Shown in pieces: positions 8,671 through 15,700 of a stretch of 20,852 nt of DNA. The translations under genes and the position numbers were made by a program. Origin of the DNA: CAZVIJ01 sp964626735 (GTDB lineage: Bacteria > Patescibacteriota > Dojkabacteria > JAOAGR01); contig CAZVIJ010000031.1 in NCBI GenBank assembly GCA_964626735.1, positions 1 to 20,852 of the forward strand, read 5' to 3'. Numbering within the stretch: the first letter of the stretch is position 1; every line of letters starts with the position of its first letter. The notes beneath the pieces were generated by a model. It did not search any database. It saw only the letters and a list, made by a program, of their open reading frames with translations, and had not been told where the DNA came from.

Positions 8671-9354
8671 TTACGGCCCGTACGTTACGTTGGCGGGCAA
8701 CGTCTGCTCGTCCCCCGTTTTGCATTGCACGCTTTGTACCCTTCCCTCCGCAACAAACGACGAGATTACCAAGGGCGGTAGGCCCGCGCCGTTTTCCATC
8801 GCTTGACGGCGCTCGACTGTTCCCGTGTCGGGATGCGTGACGTTATCCAGCTGGTACAGGGGGATGGGCAAAAGAACGCTTGTGCTATCGGGAGTAAACG
8901 GATACGTGCCGGTCTCAATTCTCCCGTCACCAAATGCATAGACTCCATACCAGCGATCGTCTTCCTCAGGCCGGTGAACCAAGGCTTTCAGAAGGGTATG
9001 GACTGTAGCGGGATTTCCGTCGAGTATGTAGAGTGCGGAATTGTTTACGCCTTCAAACACGCATTCAGCCTGCACCACGTAAAACGAATTGAGGGGGCGG
9101 TCTGTCGGGCGCGGAGGTCCTGAGACTGCCGCGGTAGGCCGTATGCCGGTTGCCTTAGGCGCAACTGTCGAACGAGCCTGTATTGCTGCCGTAGCCTGTG
9201 CCGTGGAAGCCGGACGGGTAGTAGGAATTGCCGCAGCGGTTGGTGGCGCCGTGGGCGTATCGCAAGATGCCAATAGCAACGCTAGTGCCAATGGAAGTCC
9301 GTAATATTTAGCGAAATCCGATAACGGTATTCGGGATACATTTCTTGGTGCCAT
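8671..9354 (-). CDS. Lipoprotein with Pro/Thr/Ala-rich linker
   Basis: The 227-residue product has a type II signal peptide: a rather long N-region, a hydrophobic stretch (residues about 20-30) and a LASC lipobox with Cys31. A low-complexity Pro/Thr/Ala segment (about 33-87) then tethers a globular C-terminal domain (about 88-227) of unknown family that contains two cysteines (WYGVYAFGDGRIETGTY is a likely beta hairpin). Its ATG overlaps the stop of the upstream CYTH gene as TAATG, so translation is probably coupled. A TACAAT (9365-9370) 10 bases before the ATG could also give a separate, nearly leaderless transcript. The stop lies 58 bases before the lyase-like gene. A cell-surface role is inferred. 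Confidence 0.88.
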   Translation of the reverse strand: MAPRNVSRIPLSDFAKYYGLPLALALLLASCDTPTAPPTAAAIPTTRPASTAQATAAIQARSTVAPKATGIRPTAAVSGPPRPTDRPLNSFYVVQAECVFEGVNNSALYILDGNPATVHTLLKALVHRPEEDDRWYGVYAFGDGRIETGTYPFTPDSTSVLLPIPLYQLDNVTHPDTGTVERRQAMENGAGLPPLVISSFVAEGRVQSVQCKTGDEQTLPANVTYGP

Positions 9355-10016
9355 TAGGTTTTGTATTGTACACGATCCTCATCGAGCAAGTACTTGCCTT
9401 TGAGGTAGAGGTCGAAATTATGCTTTCGCCAATAGACCTCATTATACCCTGTCGTGATTAGTTTCACCTCAAGCGGCTCGACAAGCTCGAGTATCTTTCT
9501 TTTGATCGGCTCGTAATCTTCCCCTTCTTTCCCTTCGTACTCGACTTCGACGAACTCGCCGAGATCTTTTACGTCGTCTACGGAAATTTCGAATGTATCG
9601 GTCGTGTATTTTCTTCTCAGCTTATCGATCGTCATGGATTTGACGAACCCGTTTGCCTCGCAAAATTCCTGGAAGTCAGGTTTATCGGGCGCTTTCAGGT
9701 TAAGCATCTTGCAAACCTTGGTAAACTCGCCGAAGTGCGATTGCTCGAGCGGCAAGCGATACGTGTATTCGTCACAGTATTCGTGAGCGTTTCCGGCTCC
9801 TTCGGAAATATCATCGAGGTTGAACTTAAAGTCGACTTGCTTGCCGTCCCGTATCCGCAGGAAAATACCGCGCTGGAATAGTTCGCCCGAGGGGGTATCG
9901 TAGTAATCGTCAACAACACGCTTTTCGCCATGCGATTGGAGACCGTTGAGGAATGCCTCAAGCCGTTCTTTCTTTCCGACCTGGAACTTCAGTTCGACTT
10001 CGATATATTTGCCCAT
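9354..10016 (-). CDS. CYTH-domain protein (triphosphate tunnel family)
   Basis: This is a 220-residue CYTH-fold protein. Known members (class IV adenylate cyclase, thiamine triphosphatase, inorganic triphosphatase) bind triphosphates and metal inside a beta tunnel. The signature ExExK is present as EVELK (residues 6-10). It is followed by DDYYDTP, LFLRIR-like and FKF strands carrying Arg/Lys, and by the acidic FEISVDDV and FVEVEYEGKE strands. I cannot choose between cyclase and phosphohydrolase activity. I chose the ATG at 10016 over a longer frame because EVELK should sit near the N-terminus and because TATAAT lies exactly 6 bases upstream. It is the first gene of an operon with the lipoprotein. 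Confidence 0.9.
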   Translation of the reverse strand: MGKYIEVELKFQVGKKERLEAFLNGLQSHGEKRVVDDYYDTPSGELFQRGIFLRIRDGKQVDFKFNLDDISEGAGNAHEYCDEYTYRLPLEQSHFGEFTKVCKMLNLKAPDKPDFQEFCEANGFVKSMTIDKLRRKYTTDTFEISVDDVKDLGEFVEVEYEGKEGEDYEPIKRKILELVEPLEVKLITTGYNEVYWRKHNFDLYLKGKYLLDEDRVQYKT

Positions 10017-10022
10017 AACCGG

Positions 10023-10028
10023 ATTATA
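10023..10028 (-). promoter_or_regulatory. -10 element for the CYTH operon
   Basis: A TATAAT on the minus strand is followed by 6 bases (CCGGTT) and then the ATG at 10016, which places +1 at the start codon. No clear -35 is seen. The element sits back to back with the start of the opposite DUF3592 gene. Confidence 0.55.
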
Positions 10029-10061
10029 AAATATTGCAAAGTGGTAATATAGGAAAAGAAA

Positions 10062-10520
10062 ATGTTTACGCAGCGGGCTATACAAATTGCGAGCAGCTTA
10101 TTTCTCTTGCTGGTGGCTTTTTTCTTTATAGGCCTCGCCTACCTTATGCATTCCGACGAATCGGAGTTCCTCTCGCATGCGGTGAAAACGACCGGGGAGA
10201 TCGAGTCGGTCACATCATTCCAACAGAAAAAATCGTCATATTTTTATCCCGTCGTTTCGTTCCGAACCAAGGACGGCAAGTTTATATCGGGTACATCGGA
10301 GACAAGCTCGAAAAATGCCGAGGAGTATCCCGTTCATTCAAAGCGAACCGTCTTCTACAATTCGAATAATCCTGAACAGTTTCGATTGGATAGCGCCAAC
10401 AACAAAGACCAGTATATGTTTTGGGGTTCGCTGTGTATAGCAGGATTTTGTATAGCATACAGCGGTATCGGTCTTCGAAAGCCTGCGGAAAAGGGATCCG
10501 GCAAGAGAAAGCAGAAATAG
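10062..10520 (+). CDS. DUF3592-type membrane protein, copy 1
   Basis: The 152-residue product has two transmembrane helices (about residues 8-29 and 117-137) flanking an extracytoplasmic beta-rich domain, the layout of DUF3592 proteins. Diagnostic stretches are TGEIESV, YPVVSFRTKDGKFISG, TVFYNSNNPEQFRLD. The family function is unknown. The next gene is a tandem paralogue. A TAATAT at 10045-10050, 11 bases before the ATG, is a weak -10 candidate; AGGAAAAG just before the start is a possible but poor ribosome site. The C-terminus is strongly basic and cytoplasmic. Confidence 0.88.
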   Translation: MFTQRAIQIASSLFLLLVAFFFIGLAYLMHSDESEFLSHAVKTTGEIESVTSFQQKKSSYFYPVVSFRTKDGKFISGTSETSSKNAEEYPVHSKRTVFYNSNNPEQFRLDSANNKDQYMFWGSLCIAGFCIAYSGIGLRKPAEKGSGKRKQK

Positions 10521-10543
10521 CCGCCTGTACGGCAATGGTGTAG

Positions 10544-10549
10544 TATAAT
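10544..10549 (+). promoter_or_regulatory. -10 element for the second DUF3592 gene
   Basis: A consensus TATAAT ends 9 bases before the ATG at 10559, so the expected leader is only about 3 bases. It lies in the 38-base gap between the two DUF3592 genes, giving the second copy its own leaderless promoter. No recognisable -35 is present. Confidence 0.5.
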
Positions 10550-10558
10550 TGTATACAA

Positions 10559-11068
10559 ATGTTCGTAAATACGCTCGGCAGAATCATTTACGTAGTATTC
10601 GCATTGCCTGCAATCGTAATCGGCTGCATCGCGATCTATTTCGGGTTCACCATCTACAACGGGCAAAAAAGTTTCGAGTCGCATAACCGCCAAGTCACGG
10701 GCACGATTTCCTACGTCCGCGAGTCGAGAGGCCGCAAATCCTCAACCGTTACGTTTTACTCTACGGTCAGGTTTACCACTCGGGACGGCAGGGCAATCGC
10801 AGGCGAATCACAAAACTCCTCGGGCAAGCTTAGTGATTTCGTTATCGGACAGAAGATACCGGTTTACTACGATACCGAACATCCTGAATATTTCAGGGTA
10901 AATTCGCCCGTCGGTAACGGCACGTACTTTTTCGCGTACTTTTTATGGTTCCTCGGAGGGATGTTTGTTATAACGGCAATAGTGCAGATCGCAAAGGCGC
11001 TCAACCCGTACTTCACCCTCACTTCGCTCGTTCCTAATTTAGGAGGCTATCCGCGTAGAGTTCGTTGA
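10559..11068 (+). CDS. DUF3592-type membrane protein, copy 2
   Basis: This 169-residue protein is a paralogue of the gene before it. It has an N-terminal membrane helix (about residues 8-30), a central DUF3592-like domain (TGTISYV, STVRFTTRDGRAIAGESQNSS, KIPVYYDTEHPEYFRVNSP) and a second helix (about 123-145). The shared pattern with copy 1 is TGxIxxV...VxFxTxDGxxIxGxSxxSS...VxYxxxxPExFRxxS. Copy 2 has a longer hydrophobic C-terminal tail ending in basic residues. The role is unknown; tandem copies may form hetero-oligomers (inference). Confidence 0.88.
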   Translation: MFVNTLGRIIYVVFALPAIVIGCIAIYFGFTIYNGQKSFESHNRQVTGTISYVRESRGRKSSTVTFYSTVRFTTRDGRAIAGESQNSSGKLSDFVIGQKIPVYYDTEHPEYFRVNSPVGNGTYFFAYFLWFLGGMFVITAIVQIAKALNPYFTLTSLVPNLGGYPRRVR

Positions 11069-11112
11069 TGCAGCAACGTTTTCTTTGGGCAGATTTTTCG
11101 CCGTCATTTTCA

Positions 11113-11118
11113 TATACT
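11113..11118 (+). promoter_or_regulatory. -10 element for the helicase gene
   Basis: A TATACT sits 8 bases before the ATG at 11127, predicting a leader of about 2 bases or none. The -35 region is poor (a TTGGGC at 11085-11090 is too far upstream). No Shine-Dalgarno sequence is present. Confidence 0.5.
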
Positions 11119-11126
11119 AGCGAACC

Positions 11127-12695
11127 ATGCCCGGCTCGCTCGACATCAACCCCCAATTCCAAAAAGCGCTCGATTTATTCGAGCGGACCAACAAGCACGT
11201 ATTCTTGACCGGGAAAGCCGGTACGGGAAAGTCGACGCTTCTCAACCACTTCCGGCTGAGTACCAAGAAGAACCATGTTGTGCTCGCACCTACCGGAATT
11301 GCAGCGGTGAATATCGACGGCGAGACGATCCATTCGTTTTTCGGATTCAGCCCGAACATAAATCCGCATGAAGCAAAGAAAGAGGCACGCGAGCGGAAGG
11401 ATGCCAAAATTTTCACCAAGCTCGACATGATGGTGATCGATGAAATCTCCATGGTTCGCGCCGACCTGATGGATTCGATGGATATATTCCTCAAGACGAT
11501 TCGAAGAAACGAGCTTCCGTTCGGCGGCGTCCAGGTAATTTGCATCGGGGACCTTTTCCAATTGCCTCCGGTACTGACGAACGATGAACGTGAGATGTTC
11601 GGCATGCTGTACGACACGCCGTACTTCTTTTCCTCGAATGTCATGAAAGCGATCGAGCAGGATCTATACAACCCGATGGAGTTTATCGAACTTACGAAGA
11701 TTTATCGTCAAAAGGATCTCGAATTTGTCGATCTCCTGAATAAAATCCGTAACAAACAAATCGAGCCCGGTTTGATGGACAAGATCAACAGCCGGTATGA
11801 CCGGGATTTCTTGACGAAAGAAAACTACATTTATCTTGTCGCGACCAATAAGCAGGCTGATGAAGTAAACACCTTCCACTTGGACCAGTTGAAGGGAGAG
11901 GCCCAAGAGTTTTGGGGAGAAGTTAAAGGCGAGTTCGATGCGAAAGGTTTCCCTACCGACCAAGACTTAATCTTGAAAGTCGGCGCCCGCGTAATGTTCG
12001 TCAAGAACGATCCCGATGATCGATGGATTAACGGAACGCTCGGTACGGTAACGCATATGAGTGAGGAATTCGAAGATCCCGAAGTGGAAGTACAAATCGA
12101 CAACGGGCCTCTCGTAAAAGTGGAGCCGGTGACGTGGACGAACTACCGGTCTTCATTCGACCAGGAGACGAAATCAATAGCACGCGAGGAAATCGGCAGC
12201 TTCAACCAAATGCCGCTTCGCCTCGCATGGGCCATTACGATCCATAAAAGCCAAGGAAAGACCTTCGACAACGTGGTAATCGATTTCGGGAGAGGCGCAT
12301 TTGCGCACGGGCAAGTGTATGTCGCCATGAGCCGGTGCCGATCGTTTGAAGGGATGGTGCTTAAAAATCCCATACAGCCGCGCGACATCATACTCGACAC
12401 GAGAGTCGGCAACTTCTACCGCAAGCTTTCGGGTGACGGCGAGGAGCTGCAAACCAAGGACGATATCGTGCTTTTCTTGAGGAATGCGATCGAAAACGAG
12501 AAGGACATCCATATCACGTATGCTGCAACGAACGGCACGAGCGAACGCGATATCCGGCCGGCGCGCCTCGAACAAATGGAATATAACGGGCACTATTTTA
12601 TGGGGCTAGAAGCCTATTGCCACACCACGCACGGCCAGCGGATTTTCAGCCTCGATAAGATTTTGGGCGCATCGGAACTATCGTCCCGTCGTTAA
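11127..12695 (+). CDS. Pif1-type SF1 helicase with C-terminal WYL-like domain
   Basis: This 522-residue protein is an ATP-dependent DNA helicase of the Pif1/RecD (SF1B) group, which act 5'-3' on forks and structured DNA. Visible motifs are Walker A GKAGTGKS (29-36), APTGIAA (54-60), Walker B VIDE (103-106), GDLFQLPPV (141-149), ELTKIYRQ (188-195), NGTLGTV (302-308), AITIHKSQGKTFDNV (369-383) and the arginine-finger VYVAMSRCRS (397-406). After the helicase core, residues about 446-517 match the WYL pattern: HITY, then RDIRPARL, NGHYF in the Trp-Tyr-Leu position, and an RIFSLDKIL end. WYL domains bind nucleic-acid or nucleotide ligands in regulators, so a sensing role is inferred. The stop codon overlaps that of the opposite gene. 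Confidence 0.93.
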   Translation: MPGSLDINPQFQKALDLFERTNKHVFLTGKAGTGKSTLLNHFRLSTKKNHVVLAPTGIAAVNIDGETIHSFFGFSPNINPHEAKKEARERKDAKIFTKLDMMVIDEISMVRADLMDSMDIFLKTIRRNELPFGGVQVICIGDLFQLPPVLTNDEREMFGMLYDTPYFFSSNVMKAIEQDLYNPMEFIELTKIYRQKDLEFVDLLNKIRNKQIEPGLMDKINSRYDRDFLTKENYIYLVATNKQADEVNTFHLDQLKGEAQEFWGEVKGEFDAKGFPTDQDLILKVGARVMFVKNDPDDRWINGTLGTVTHMSEEFEDPEVEVQIDNGPLVKVEPVTWTNYRSSFDQETKSIAREEIGSFNQMPLRLAWAITIHKSQGKTFDNVVIDFGRGAFAHGQVYVAMSRCRSFEGMVLKNPIQPRDIILDTRVGNFYRKLSGDGEELQTKDDIVLFLRNAIENEKDIHITYAATNGTSERDIRPARLEQMEYNGHYFMGLEAYCHTTHGQRIFSLDKILGASELSSRR

Positions 12696-13675
12696 AGCGA
12701 CAAGTTATTCCACGAACGCCAAAAGAGTTTTACCGACTTGGCAAATTGCTTCTTGTACCCGGGGACGAAATGGTAACGGTACATATACGAAACGAGCTGC
12801 ATCGCCTGGTTGTACGCAAGCGATTCACGGTTGAGCGGCTTGATCGATTCGTATTCTTTCAGGAATTTTCTCCATTCGTGATCGCGGCTATGCAGCTGGC
12901 ACCAATTGCCCAGGCAAGCCAAGTCCATTTCAGGCTCCGCGGCACAAGCGTACAAGTCGAACGGCATCACGGTGTGAATGCGCTCCTCAAAGAATATATT
13001 GGCCGGATGGATATCTCCATGGTTCAAGACTGCTCTCGGCGGGTCAGCCAGTTCATCGAACGATTGGCGAATACGGTCGATGACGGATAGGGGAAGCAGA
13101 CCGTTTGTCAGAAGGTAGAGCAGGGATTCCTGCATTTTGTATCGCTTGGTCAGCAAATCCCGGTACGGCTCATACAGAACCTGGCCATCAACAGAAACGG
13201 TACCGGTATGCGGCAACATGACGGAGTGGAACGAGGCGGCGCTTTGGGCAATGTAATGCGGCCATGCTTTTTCGACGGCAGTTACGTCAAGGAGTCGCAA
13301 CAGCGTGGGATGATTTACATGATGGTAGACAATCATGTTGAGATCAAGAACTTCATCCACGCCATATGCAACCATAAGTGGGACGAGCAGCCTGTGCTCC
13401 GCCGCAAGTTTCATCCCCCCCACTTCTGCCTGATAATATCCATCGTCCGGTACGACTTTGACGATTCTTCTTCGAACCCCGTCGGAAATCCCGAATGTCG
13501 CTGATACGCTTCCCTGTTCCATCCAACTTATGGCATCAAAACCGTATGGGAAGACGCCGTGAAGTACTGCACTGCTGTACGGTTTCTCGTATAACTCGAC
13601 CGCACGATCGATGAATTCCCGCGATCTGTAACGATTCGGCGTTGGAATACTACTGTGCTGGCTTGAAATTTTCAT
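12692..13675 (-). CDS. Aminoglycoside/choline-kinase (APH) family phosphotransferase
   Basis: This 327-residue protein has a protein-kinase-like fold. The catalytic loop is a clear Brenner motif HGDIHPAN (219-226), and the metal-binding aspartate follows as MPFD (Asp240). An ATP-binding lysine is likely in IVKVV (Lys73), with a glutamate-containing EVGG segment soon after. Family members phosphorylate small molecules such as aminoglycosides, choline, homoserine or sugars. The substrate cannot be told from sequence and resistance should not be assumed. The ATG overlaps the stop of the DUF4097-like gene as TAATG, so translation is probably coupled. The 3' end overlaps the helicase gene by 4 bases. 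Confidence 0.88.
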   Translation of the reverse strand: MKISSQHSSIPTPNRYRSREFIDRAVELYEKPYSSAVLHGVFPYGFDAISWMEQGSVSATFGISDGVRRRIVKVVPDDGYYQAEVGGMKLAAEHRLLVPLMVAYGVDEVLDLNMIVYHHVNHPTLLRLLDVTAVEKAWPHYIAQSAASFHSVMLPHTGTVSVDGQVLYEPYRDLLTKRYKMQESLLYLLTNGLLPLSVIDRIRQSFDELADPPRAVLNHGDIHPANIFFEERIHTVMPFDLYACAAEPEMDLACLGNWCQLHSRDHEWRKFLKEYESIKPLNRESLAYNQAMQLVSYMYRYHFVPGYKKQFAKSVKLFWRSWNNLSL

Positions 13676-14670
13676 TATTTGATGCGGTCGAGTCTGATTT
13701 CTCCTTCATCAGACCGGAGTTCTAGAACGGGGAAGTTGGCGCTGTCCCCTTTGCCTGCGATTGCATGGAAGACAGTACGCCTATTCCCGAATGCCTGATT
13801 TGTAGTGACGAGATCAAACCTTCGGGTATCGACCACGATATTCCCCTGTGCCCCGAGCGCTGAGGCACGGAGTACCAACCCGCGTGTAGAGAATTTCACT
13901 TTGATGTTTTCCTTCGCTTCGATTCTGCTTACCTTCTTGATAAATTCTCCTCGCTCGATATCGACTTCGCCATGCGGCACCTCGATCAGTGCCCATCCCC
14001 GCAAATAGTTGATATCGACCGGTTTTAGCGCTCCGCCAACAACGGCATCCAAGCCTCCGTCAATATGGTTCGCCTTGAAGTGCCCGTTTGTCCGTATAAG
14101 GACATCCCCCATTGCGTAGCGCACGAATGTATCCTCGTGGTATTGCCGGATTCCCACATTGCCAACATGCCTGCGTACGGTAACCGGGCCATGGGTGATA
14201 TCGATATCGAGATCCGATGCGCCATCCTCGATAAATACCTTGCCGTCGATAATCGTTATTTTCGTTCTCCCGCCGCGTTTCATCCAATCAGCTGCGGAAG
14301 GGAGGTAAATATTGACGGCACGCTCGGTTTGGATCGCCCTTGACGCATCATAAACGCCAGGGCCTGTCGAACTTACGGCTATATGGCTTCCTCCGTTGGT
14401 AGTGATAAACCTGAACGGACTCTGGTCATATTCTTGATCGGCCAAGATTTGCGATCCTGCGCCGCGAACGAAAGCCTGCGCCACAATCGCCGGGTATCTC
14501 GGTTTAAGAAGCCTGCTGTCAGGGGAGTCGGTGTTAACTGCATCCTCACCAACAGTGAAAACGCGGACGACGCCTTCATGAAGCTTTGCGGAAACGGCGG
14601 AAACTGGTCCATGCAGGCGTACCTCATGCTGTATTAAACGTTCATCTCTTGATGCATCCCAGAATTTCAT
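13675..14670 (-). CDS. DUF4097-like beta-repeat protein
   Basis: The 331-residue product is almost all short beta strands with repeating turns (IIDGKVFIEDGASDLDIDI, GPVTVRRHVGNVGIRQ, GDVLIRTNGHFKANHIDGG). This resembles the DUF4097 putative-adhesin beta-solenoid, so the assignment rests on pattern, not on a catalytic motif. No signal peptide or membrane helix is seen, so the protein is probably intracellular. A start codon 9 bases upstream would be TTG; the ATG at 14670 (MKFWDAS) fits better because a TATACT lies 8 bases before it. It is followed by the APH-family gene with a TAATG overlap. Confidence 0.82.
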   Translation of the reverse strand: MKFWDASRDERLIQHEVRLHGPVSAVSAKLHEGVVRVFTVGEDAVNTDSPDSRLLKPRYPAIVAQAFVRGAGSQILADQEYDQSPFRFITTNGGSHIAVSSTGPGVYDASRAIQTERAVNIYLPSAADWMKRGGRTKITIIDGKVFIEDGASDLDIDITHGPVTVRRHVGNVGIRQYHEDTFVRYAMGDVLIRTNGHFKANHIDGGLDAVVGGALKPVDINYLRGWALIEVPHGEVDIERGEFIKKVSRIEAKENIKVKFSTRGLVLRASALGAQGNIVVDTRRFDLVTTNQAFGNRRTVFHAIAGKGDSANFPVLELRSDEGEIRLDRIK

Positions 14671-14678
14671 AACGGGCA

Positions 14679-14708
14679 AGTATACTTGGTAGTTGTTTTA
14701 GATGACAA
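14679..14708 (-). promoter_or_regulatory. Promoter for the DUF4097-like/APH operon
   Basis: On the minus strand TTGTCA (14708-14703) and TATACT (14684-14679) are 18 bases apart. The ATG at 14670 is 8 bases beyond the -10, so the transcript should start about 2 bases before it. This makes the pair separable from the hydrolase gene upstream. Confidence 0.55.
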
Positions 14709-14731
14709 TCGGTTACGTAAGTAGTGGCGCG

Positions 14732-15592
14732 TCACACACCAAGATTTTTTTCGTAGATTTCGTCCACCCTCATCTGGTGAATTTGAGCTGCAACAGCCGC
14801 GTCGTAATGATGTTTCGGATCTCCCCCCATCGATATGAGATTAAGGCCCGTCATCGGATGATGGCCTCGATGCATTACCAATTGGTCGGCCGGATCGAAA
14901 TAGAATTGCACATCCGGCGTATAGTTAGGGTCAGAAGCAGGCGTTTGTCCTTCAAGAAGGATTCGCGCCATTGACGCAACCATAGTCCGGGGGGTTCTCG
15001 CCACACCAAGCGAATCGAGCGTATAGGGCTGGGCCAAGGCAATCGCGCGCTGCCTAAGGTAGAACGCGTAGTTCTGGACGAAACCGATACCCAACAACTT
15101 GGCATCCCCATCCTTAATCCTTCCATGATAGCCGGCAGGGCTCACGAACGATAATCCATCGAACCGAAGCATACCGTGTTGGTATCTCCGCTCGTCGATA
15201 GTATGCCTTACTCCAATAGTGCCGTCGTGATTTAAGAGCCGGAGCCACGGTATCGCAGCCATCGAGACGGCCATGCCGTGCATCGGCAAAGCGACCGTAT
15301 CTTCTCCCATCTCGCGCAAGACATGCAGTGCTTGATTAACGCAGTACGGGATTGCCGCAGGTTCGATCAGCGTCGGGGCGCCAAGGAATAGGACGTGGTG
15401 GTTTTCGCAAGCCTTCAAAATATCGGGCTGCTTTTCGTGAACGGGTACGACCGCTTGGGCACTCGGGAAACCTAACGCATGGACGAGGAGGGCGCGTCGC
15501 GGGTTATCCGTTCTTGAACGATATAATGCCGCTGCGGCTATTCCTGAAGTTTTGTCGTCGATGATGTGGTCAGGTTGGTAAATGCCTTTCAT
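14732..15592 (-). CDS. Alpha/beta-hydrolase-fold protein
   Basis: This protein has 286 residues from the ATG at 15592. Order and spacing fit an alpha/beta hydrolase. Numbering from the ATG at 15601, there is a strand ALLVHALGF (37-45), a strand HHVLFLGAP, a nucleophile elbow AVSMAA (Ser113, comparable to GHSMGG), an acid after a strand FYFDPADQLV (Asp236 or Asp239), and a late histidine pair (His264-His265). The elbow glycines are replaced by alanine, so I cannot say it is active. The substrate is unknown. Two ATGs at 15601 and 15598 precede 15592, but the TATAAT at 15605-15600 overlaps the first of them. A transcript starting about 7 bases later would begin next to the 15592 ATG. Confidence 0.82.
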   Translation of the reverse strand: MKGIYQPDHIIDDKTSGIAAAALYRSRTDNPRRALLVHALGFPSAQAVVPVHEKQPDILKACENHHVLFLGAPTLIEPAAIPYCVNQALHVLREMGEDTVALPMHGMAVSMAAIPWLRLLNHDGTIGVRHTIDERRYQHGMLRFDGLSFVSPAGYHGRIKDGDAKLLGIGFVQNYAFYLRQRAIALAQPYTLDSLGVARTPRTMVASMARILLEGQTPASDPNYTPDVQFYFDPADQLVMHRGHHPMTGLNLISMGGDPKHHYDAAVAAQIHQMRVDEIYEKNLGV

Positions 15593-15599
15593 ATTCATC

Positions 15600-15605
15600 A
15601 TTATA
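15600..15605 (-). promoter_or_regulatory. -10 element for the hydrolase gene
   Basis: A TATAAT on the minus strand overlaps the first in-frame ATG (15601). Normal -10 to +1 spacing puts the start of transcription at about 15593, one base before the ATG at 15592. The element thus argues for the shorter start and a leaderless message. No good -35 is visible. Confidence 0.5.
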
Positions 15606-15662
15606 CACCGTACAGGCTCAGGTTAGCGATGAAGCCGCTTTCCGCAACAGCGTGAGGAAGAT

Positions 15663-15691
15663 TTGACGCATTACTGCAGATATTCCATACT
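15663..15691 (+). promoter_or_regulatory. Promoter for the Ig-like membrane protein
   Basis: TTGACG (15663-15668) and CATACT (15686-15691) are separated by exactly 17 bases. The ATG at 15701 is 9 bases past the -10, giving an expected leader of about 3 bases. The paralogous gene at 20267 has a promoter of the same design. Confidence 0.65.
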
Positions 15692-15700
15692 GGTAGCGAC

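Noticed and set aside
10062..10085. Overlap of the CYTH gene with the DUF3592 gene through a longer CYTH start
   Set aside because: The CYTH signature EVELK needs to be near the N-terminus and TATAAT precedes the ATG at 10016, so the longer start is unlikely.
12692..13675. Antibiotic resistance gene
   Set aside because: The Brenner motif shows only the APH superfamily, which includes many metabolic kinases; nothing points to an antibiotic substrate.
14671..14679. TTG start three codons upstream for the DUF4097-like gene
   Set aside because: The TTG overlaps the -10 element, while the ATG at 14670 has the expected spacing from it.
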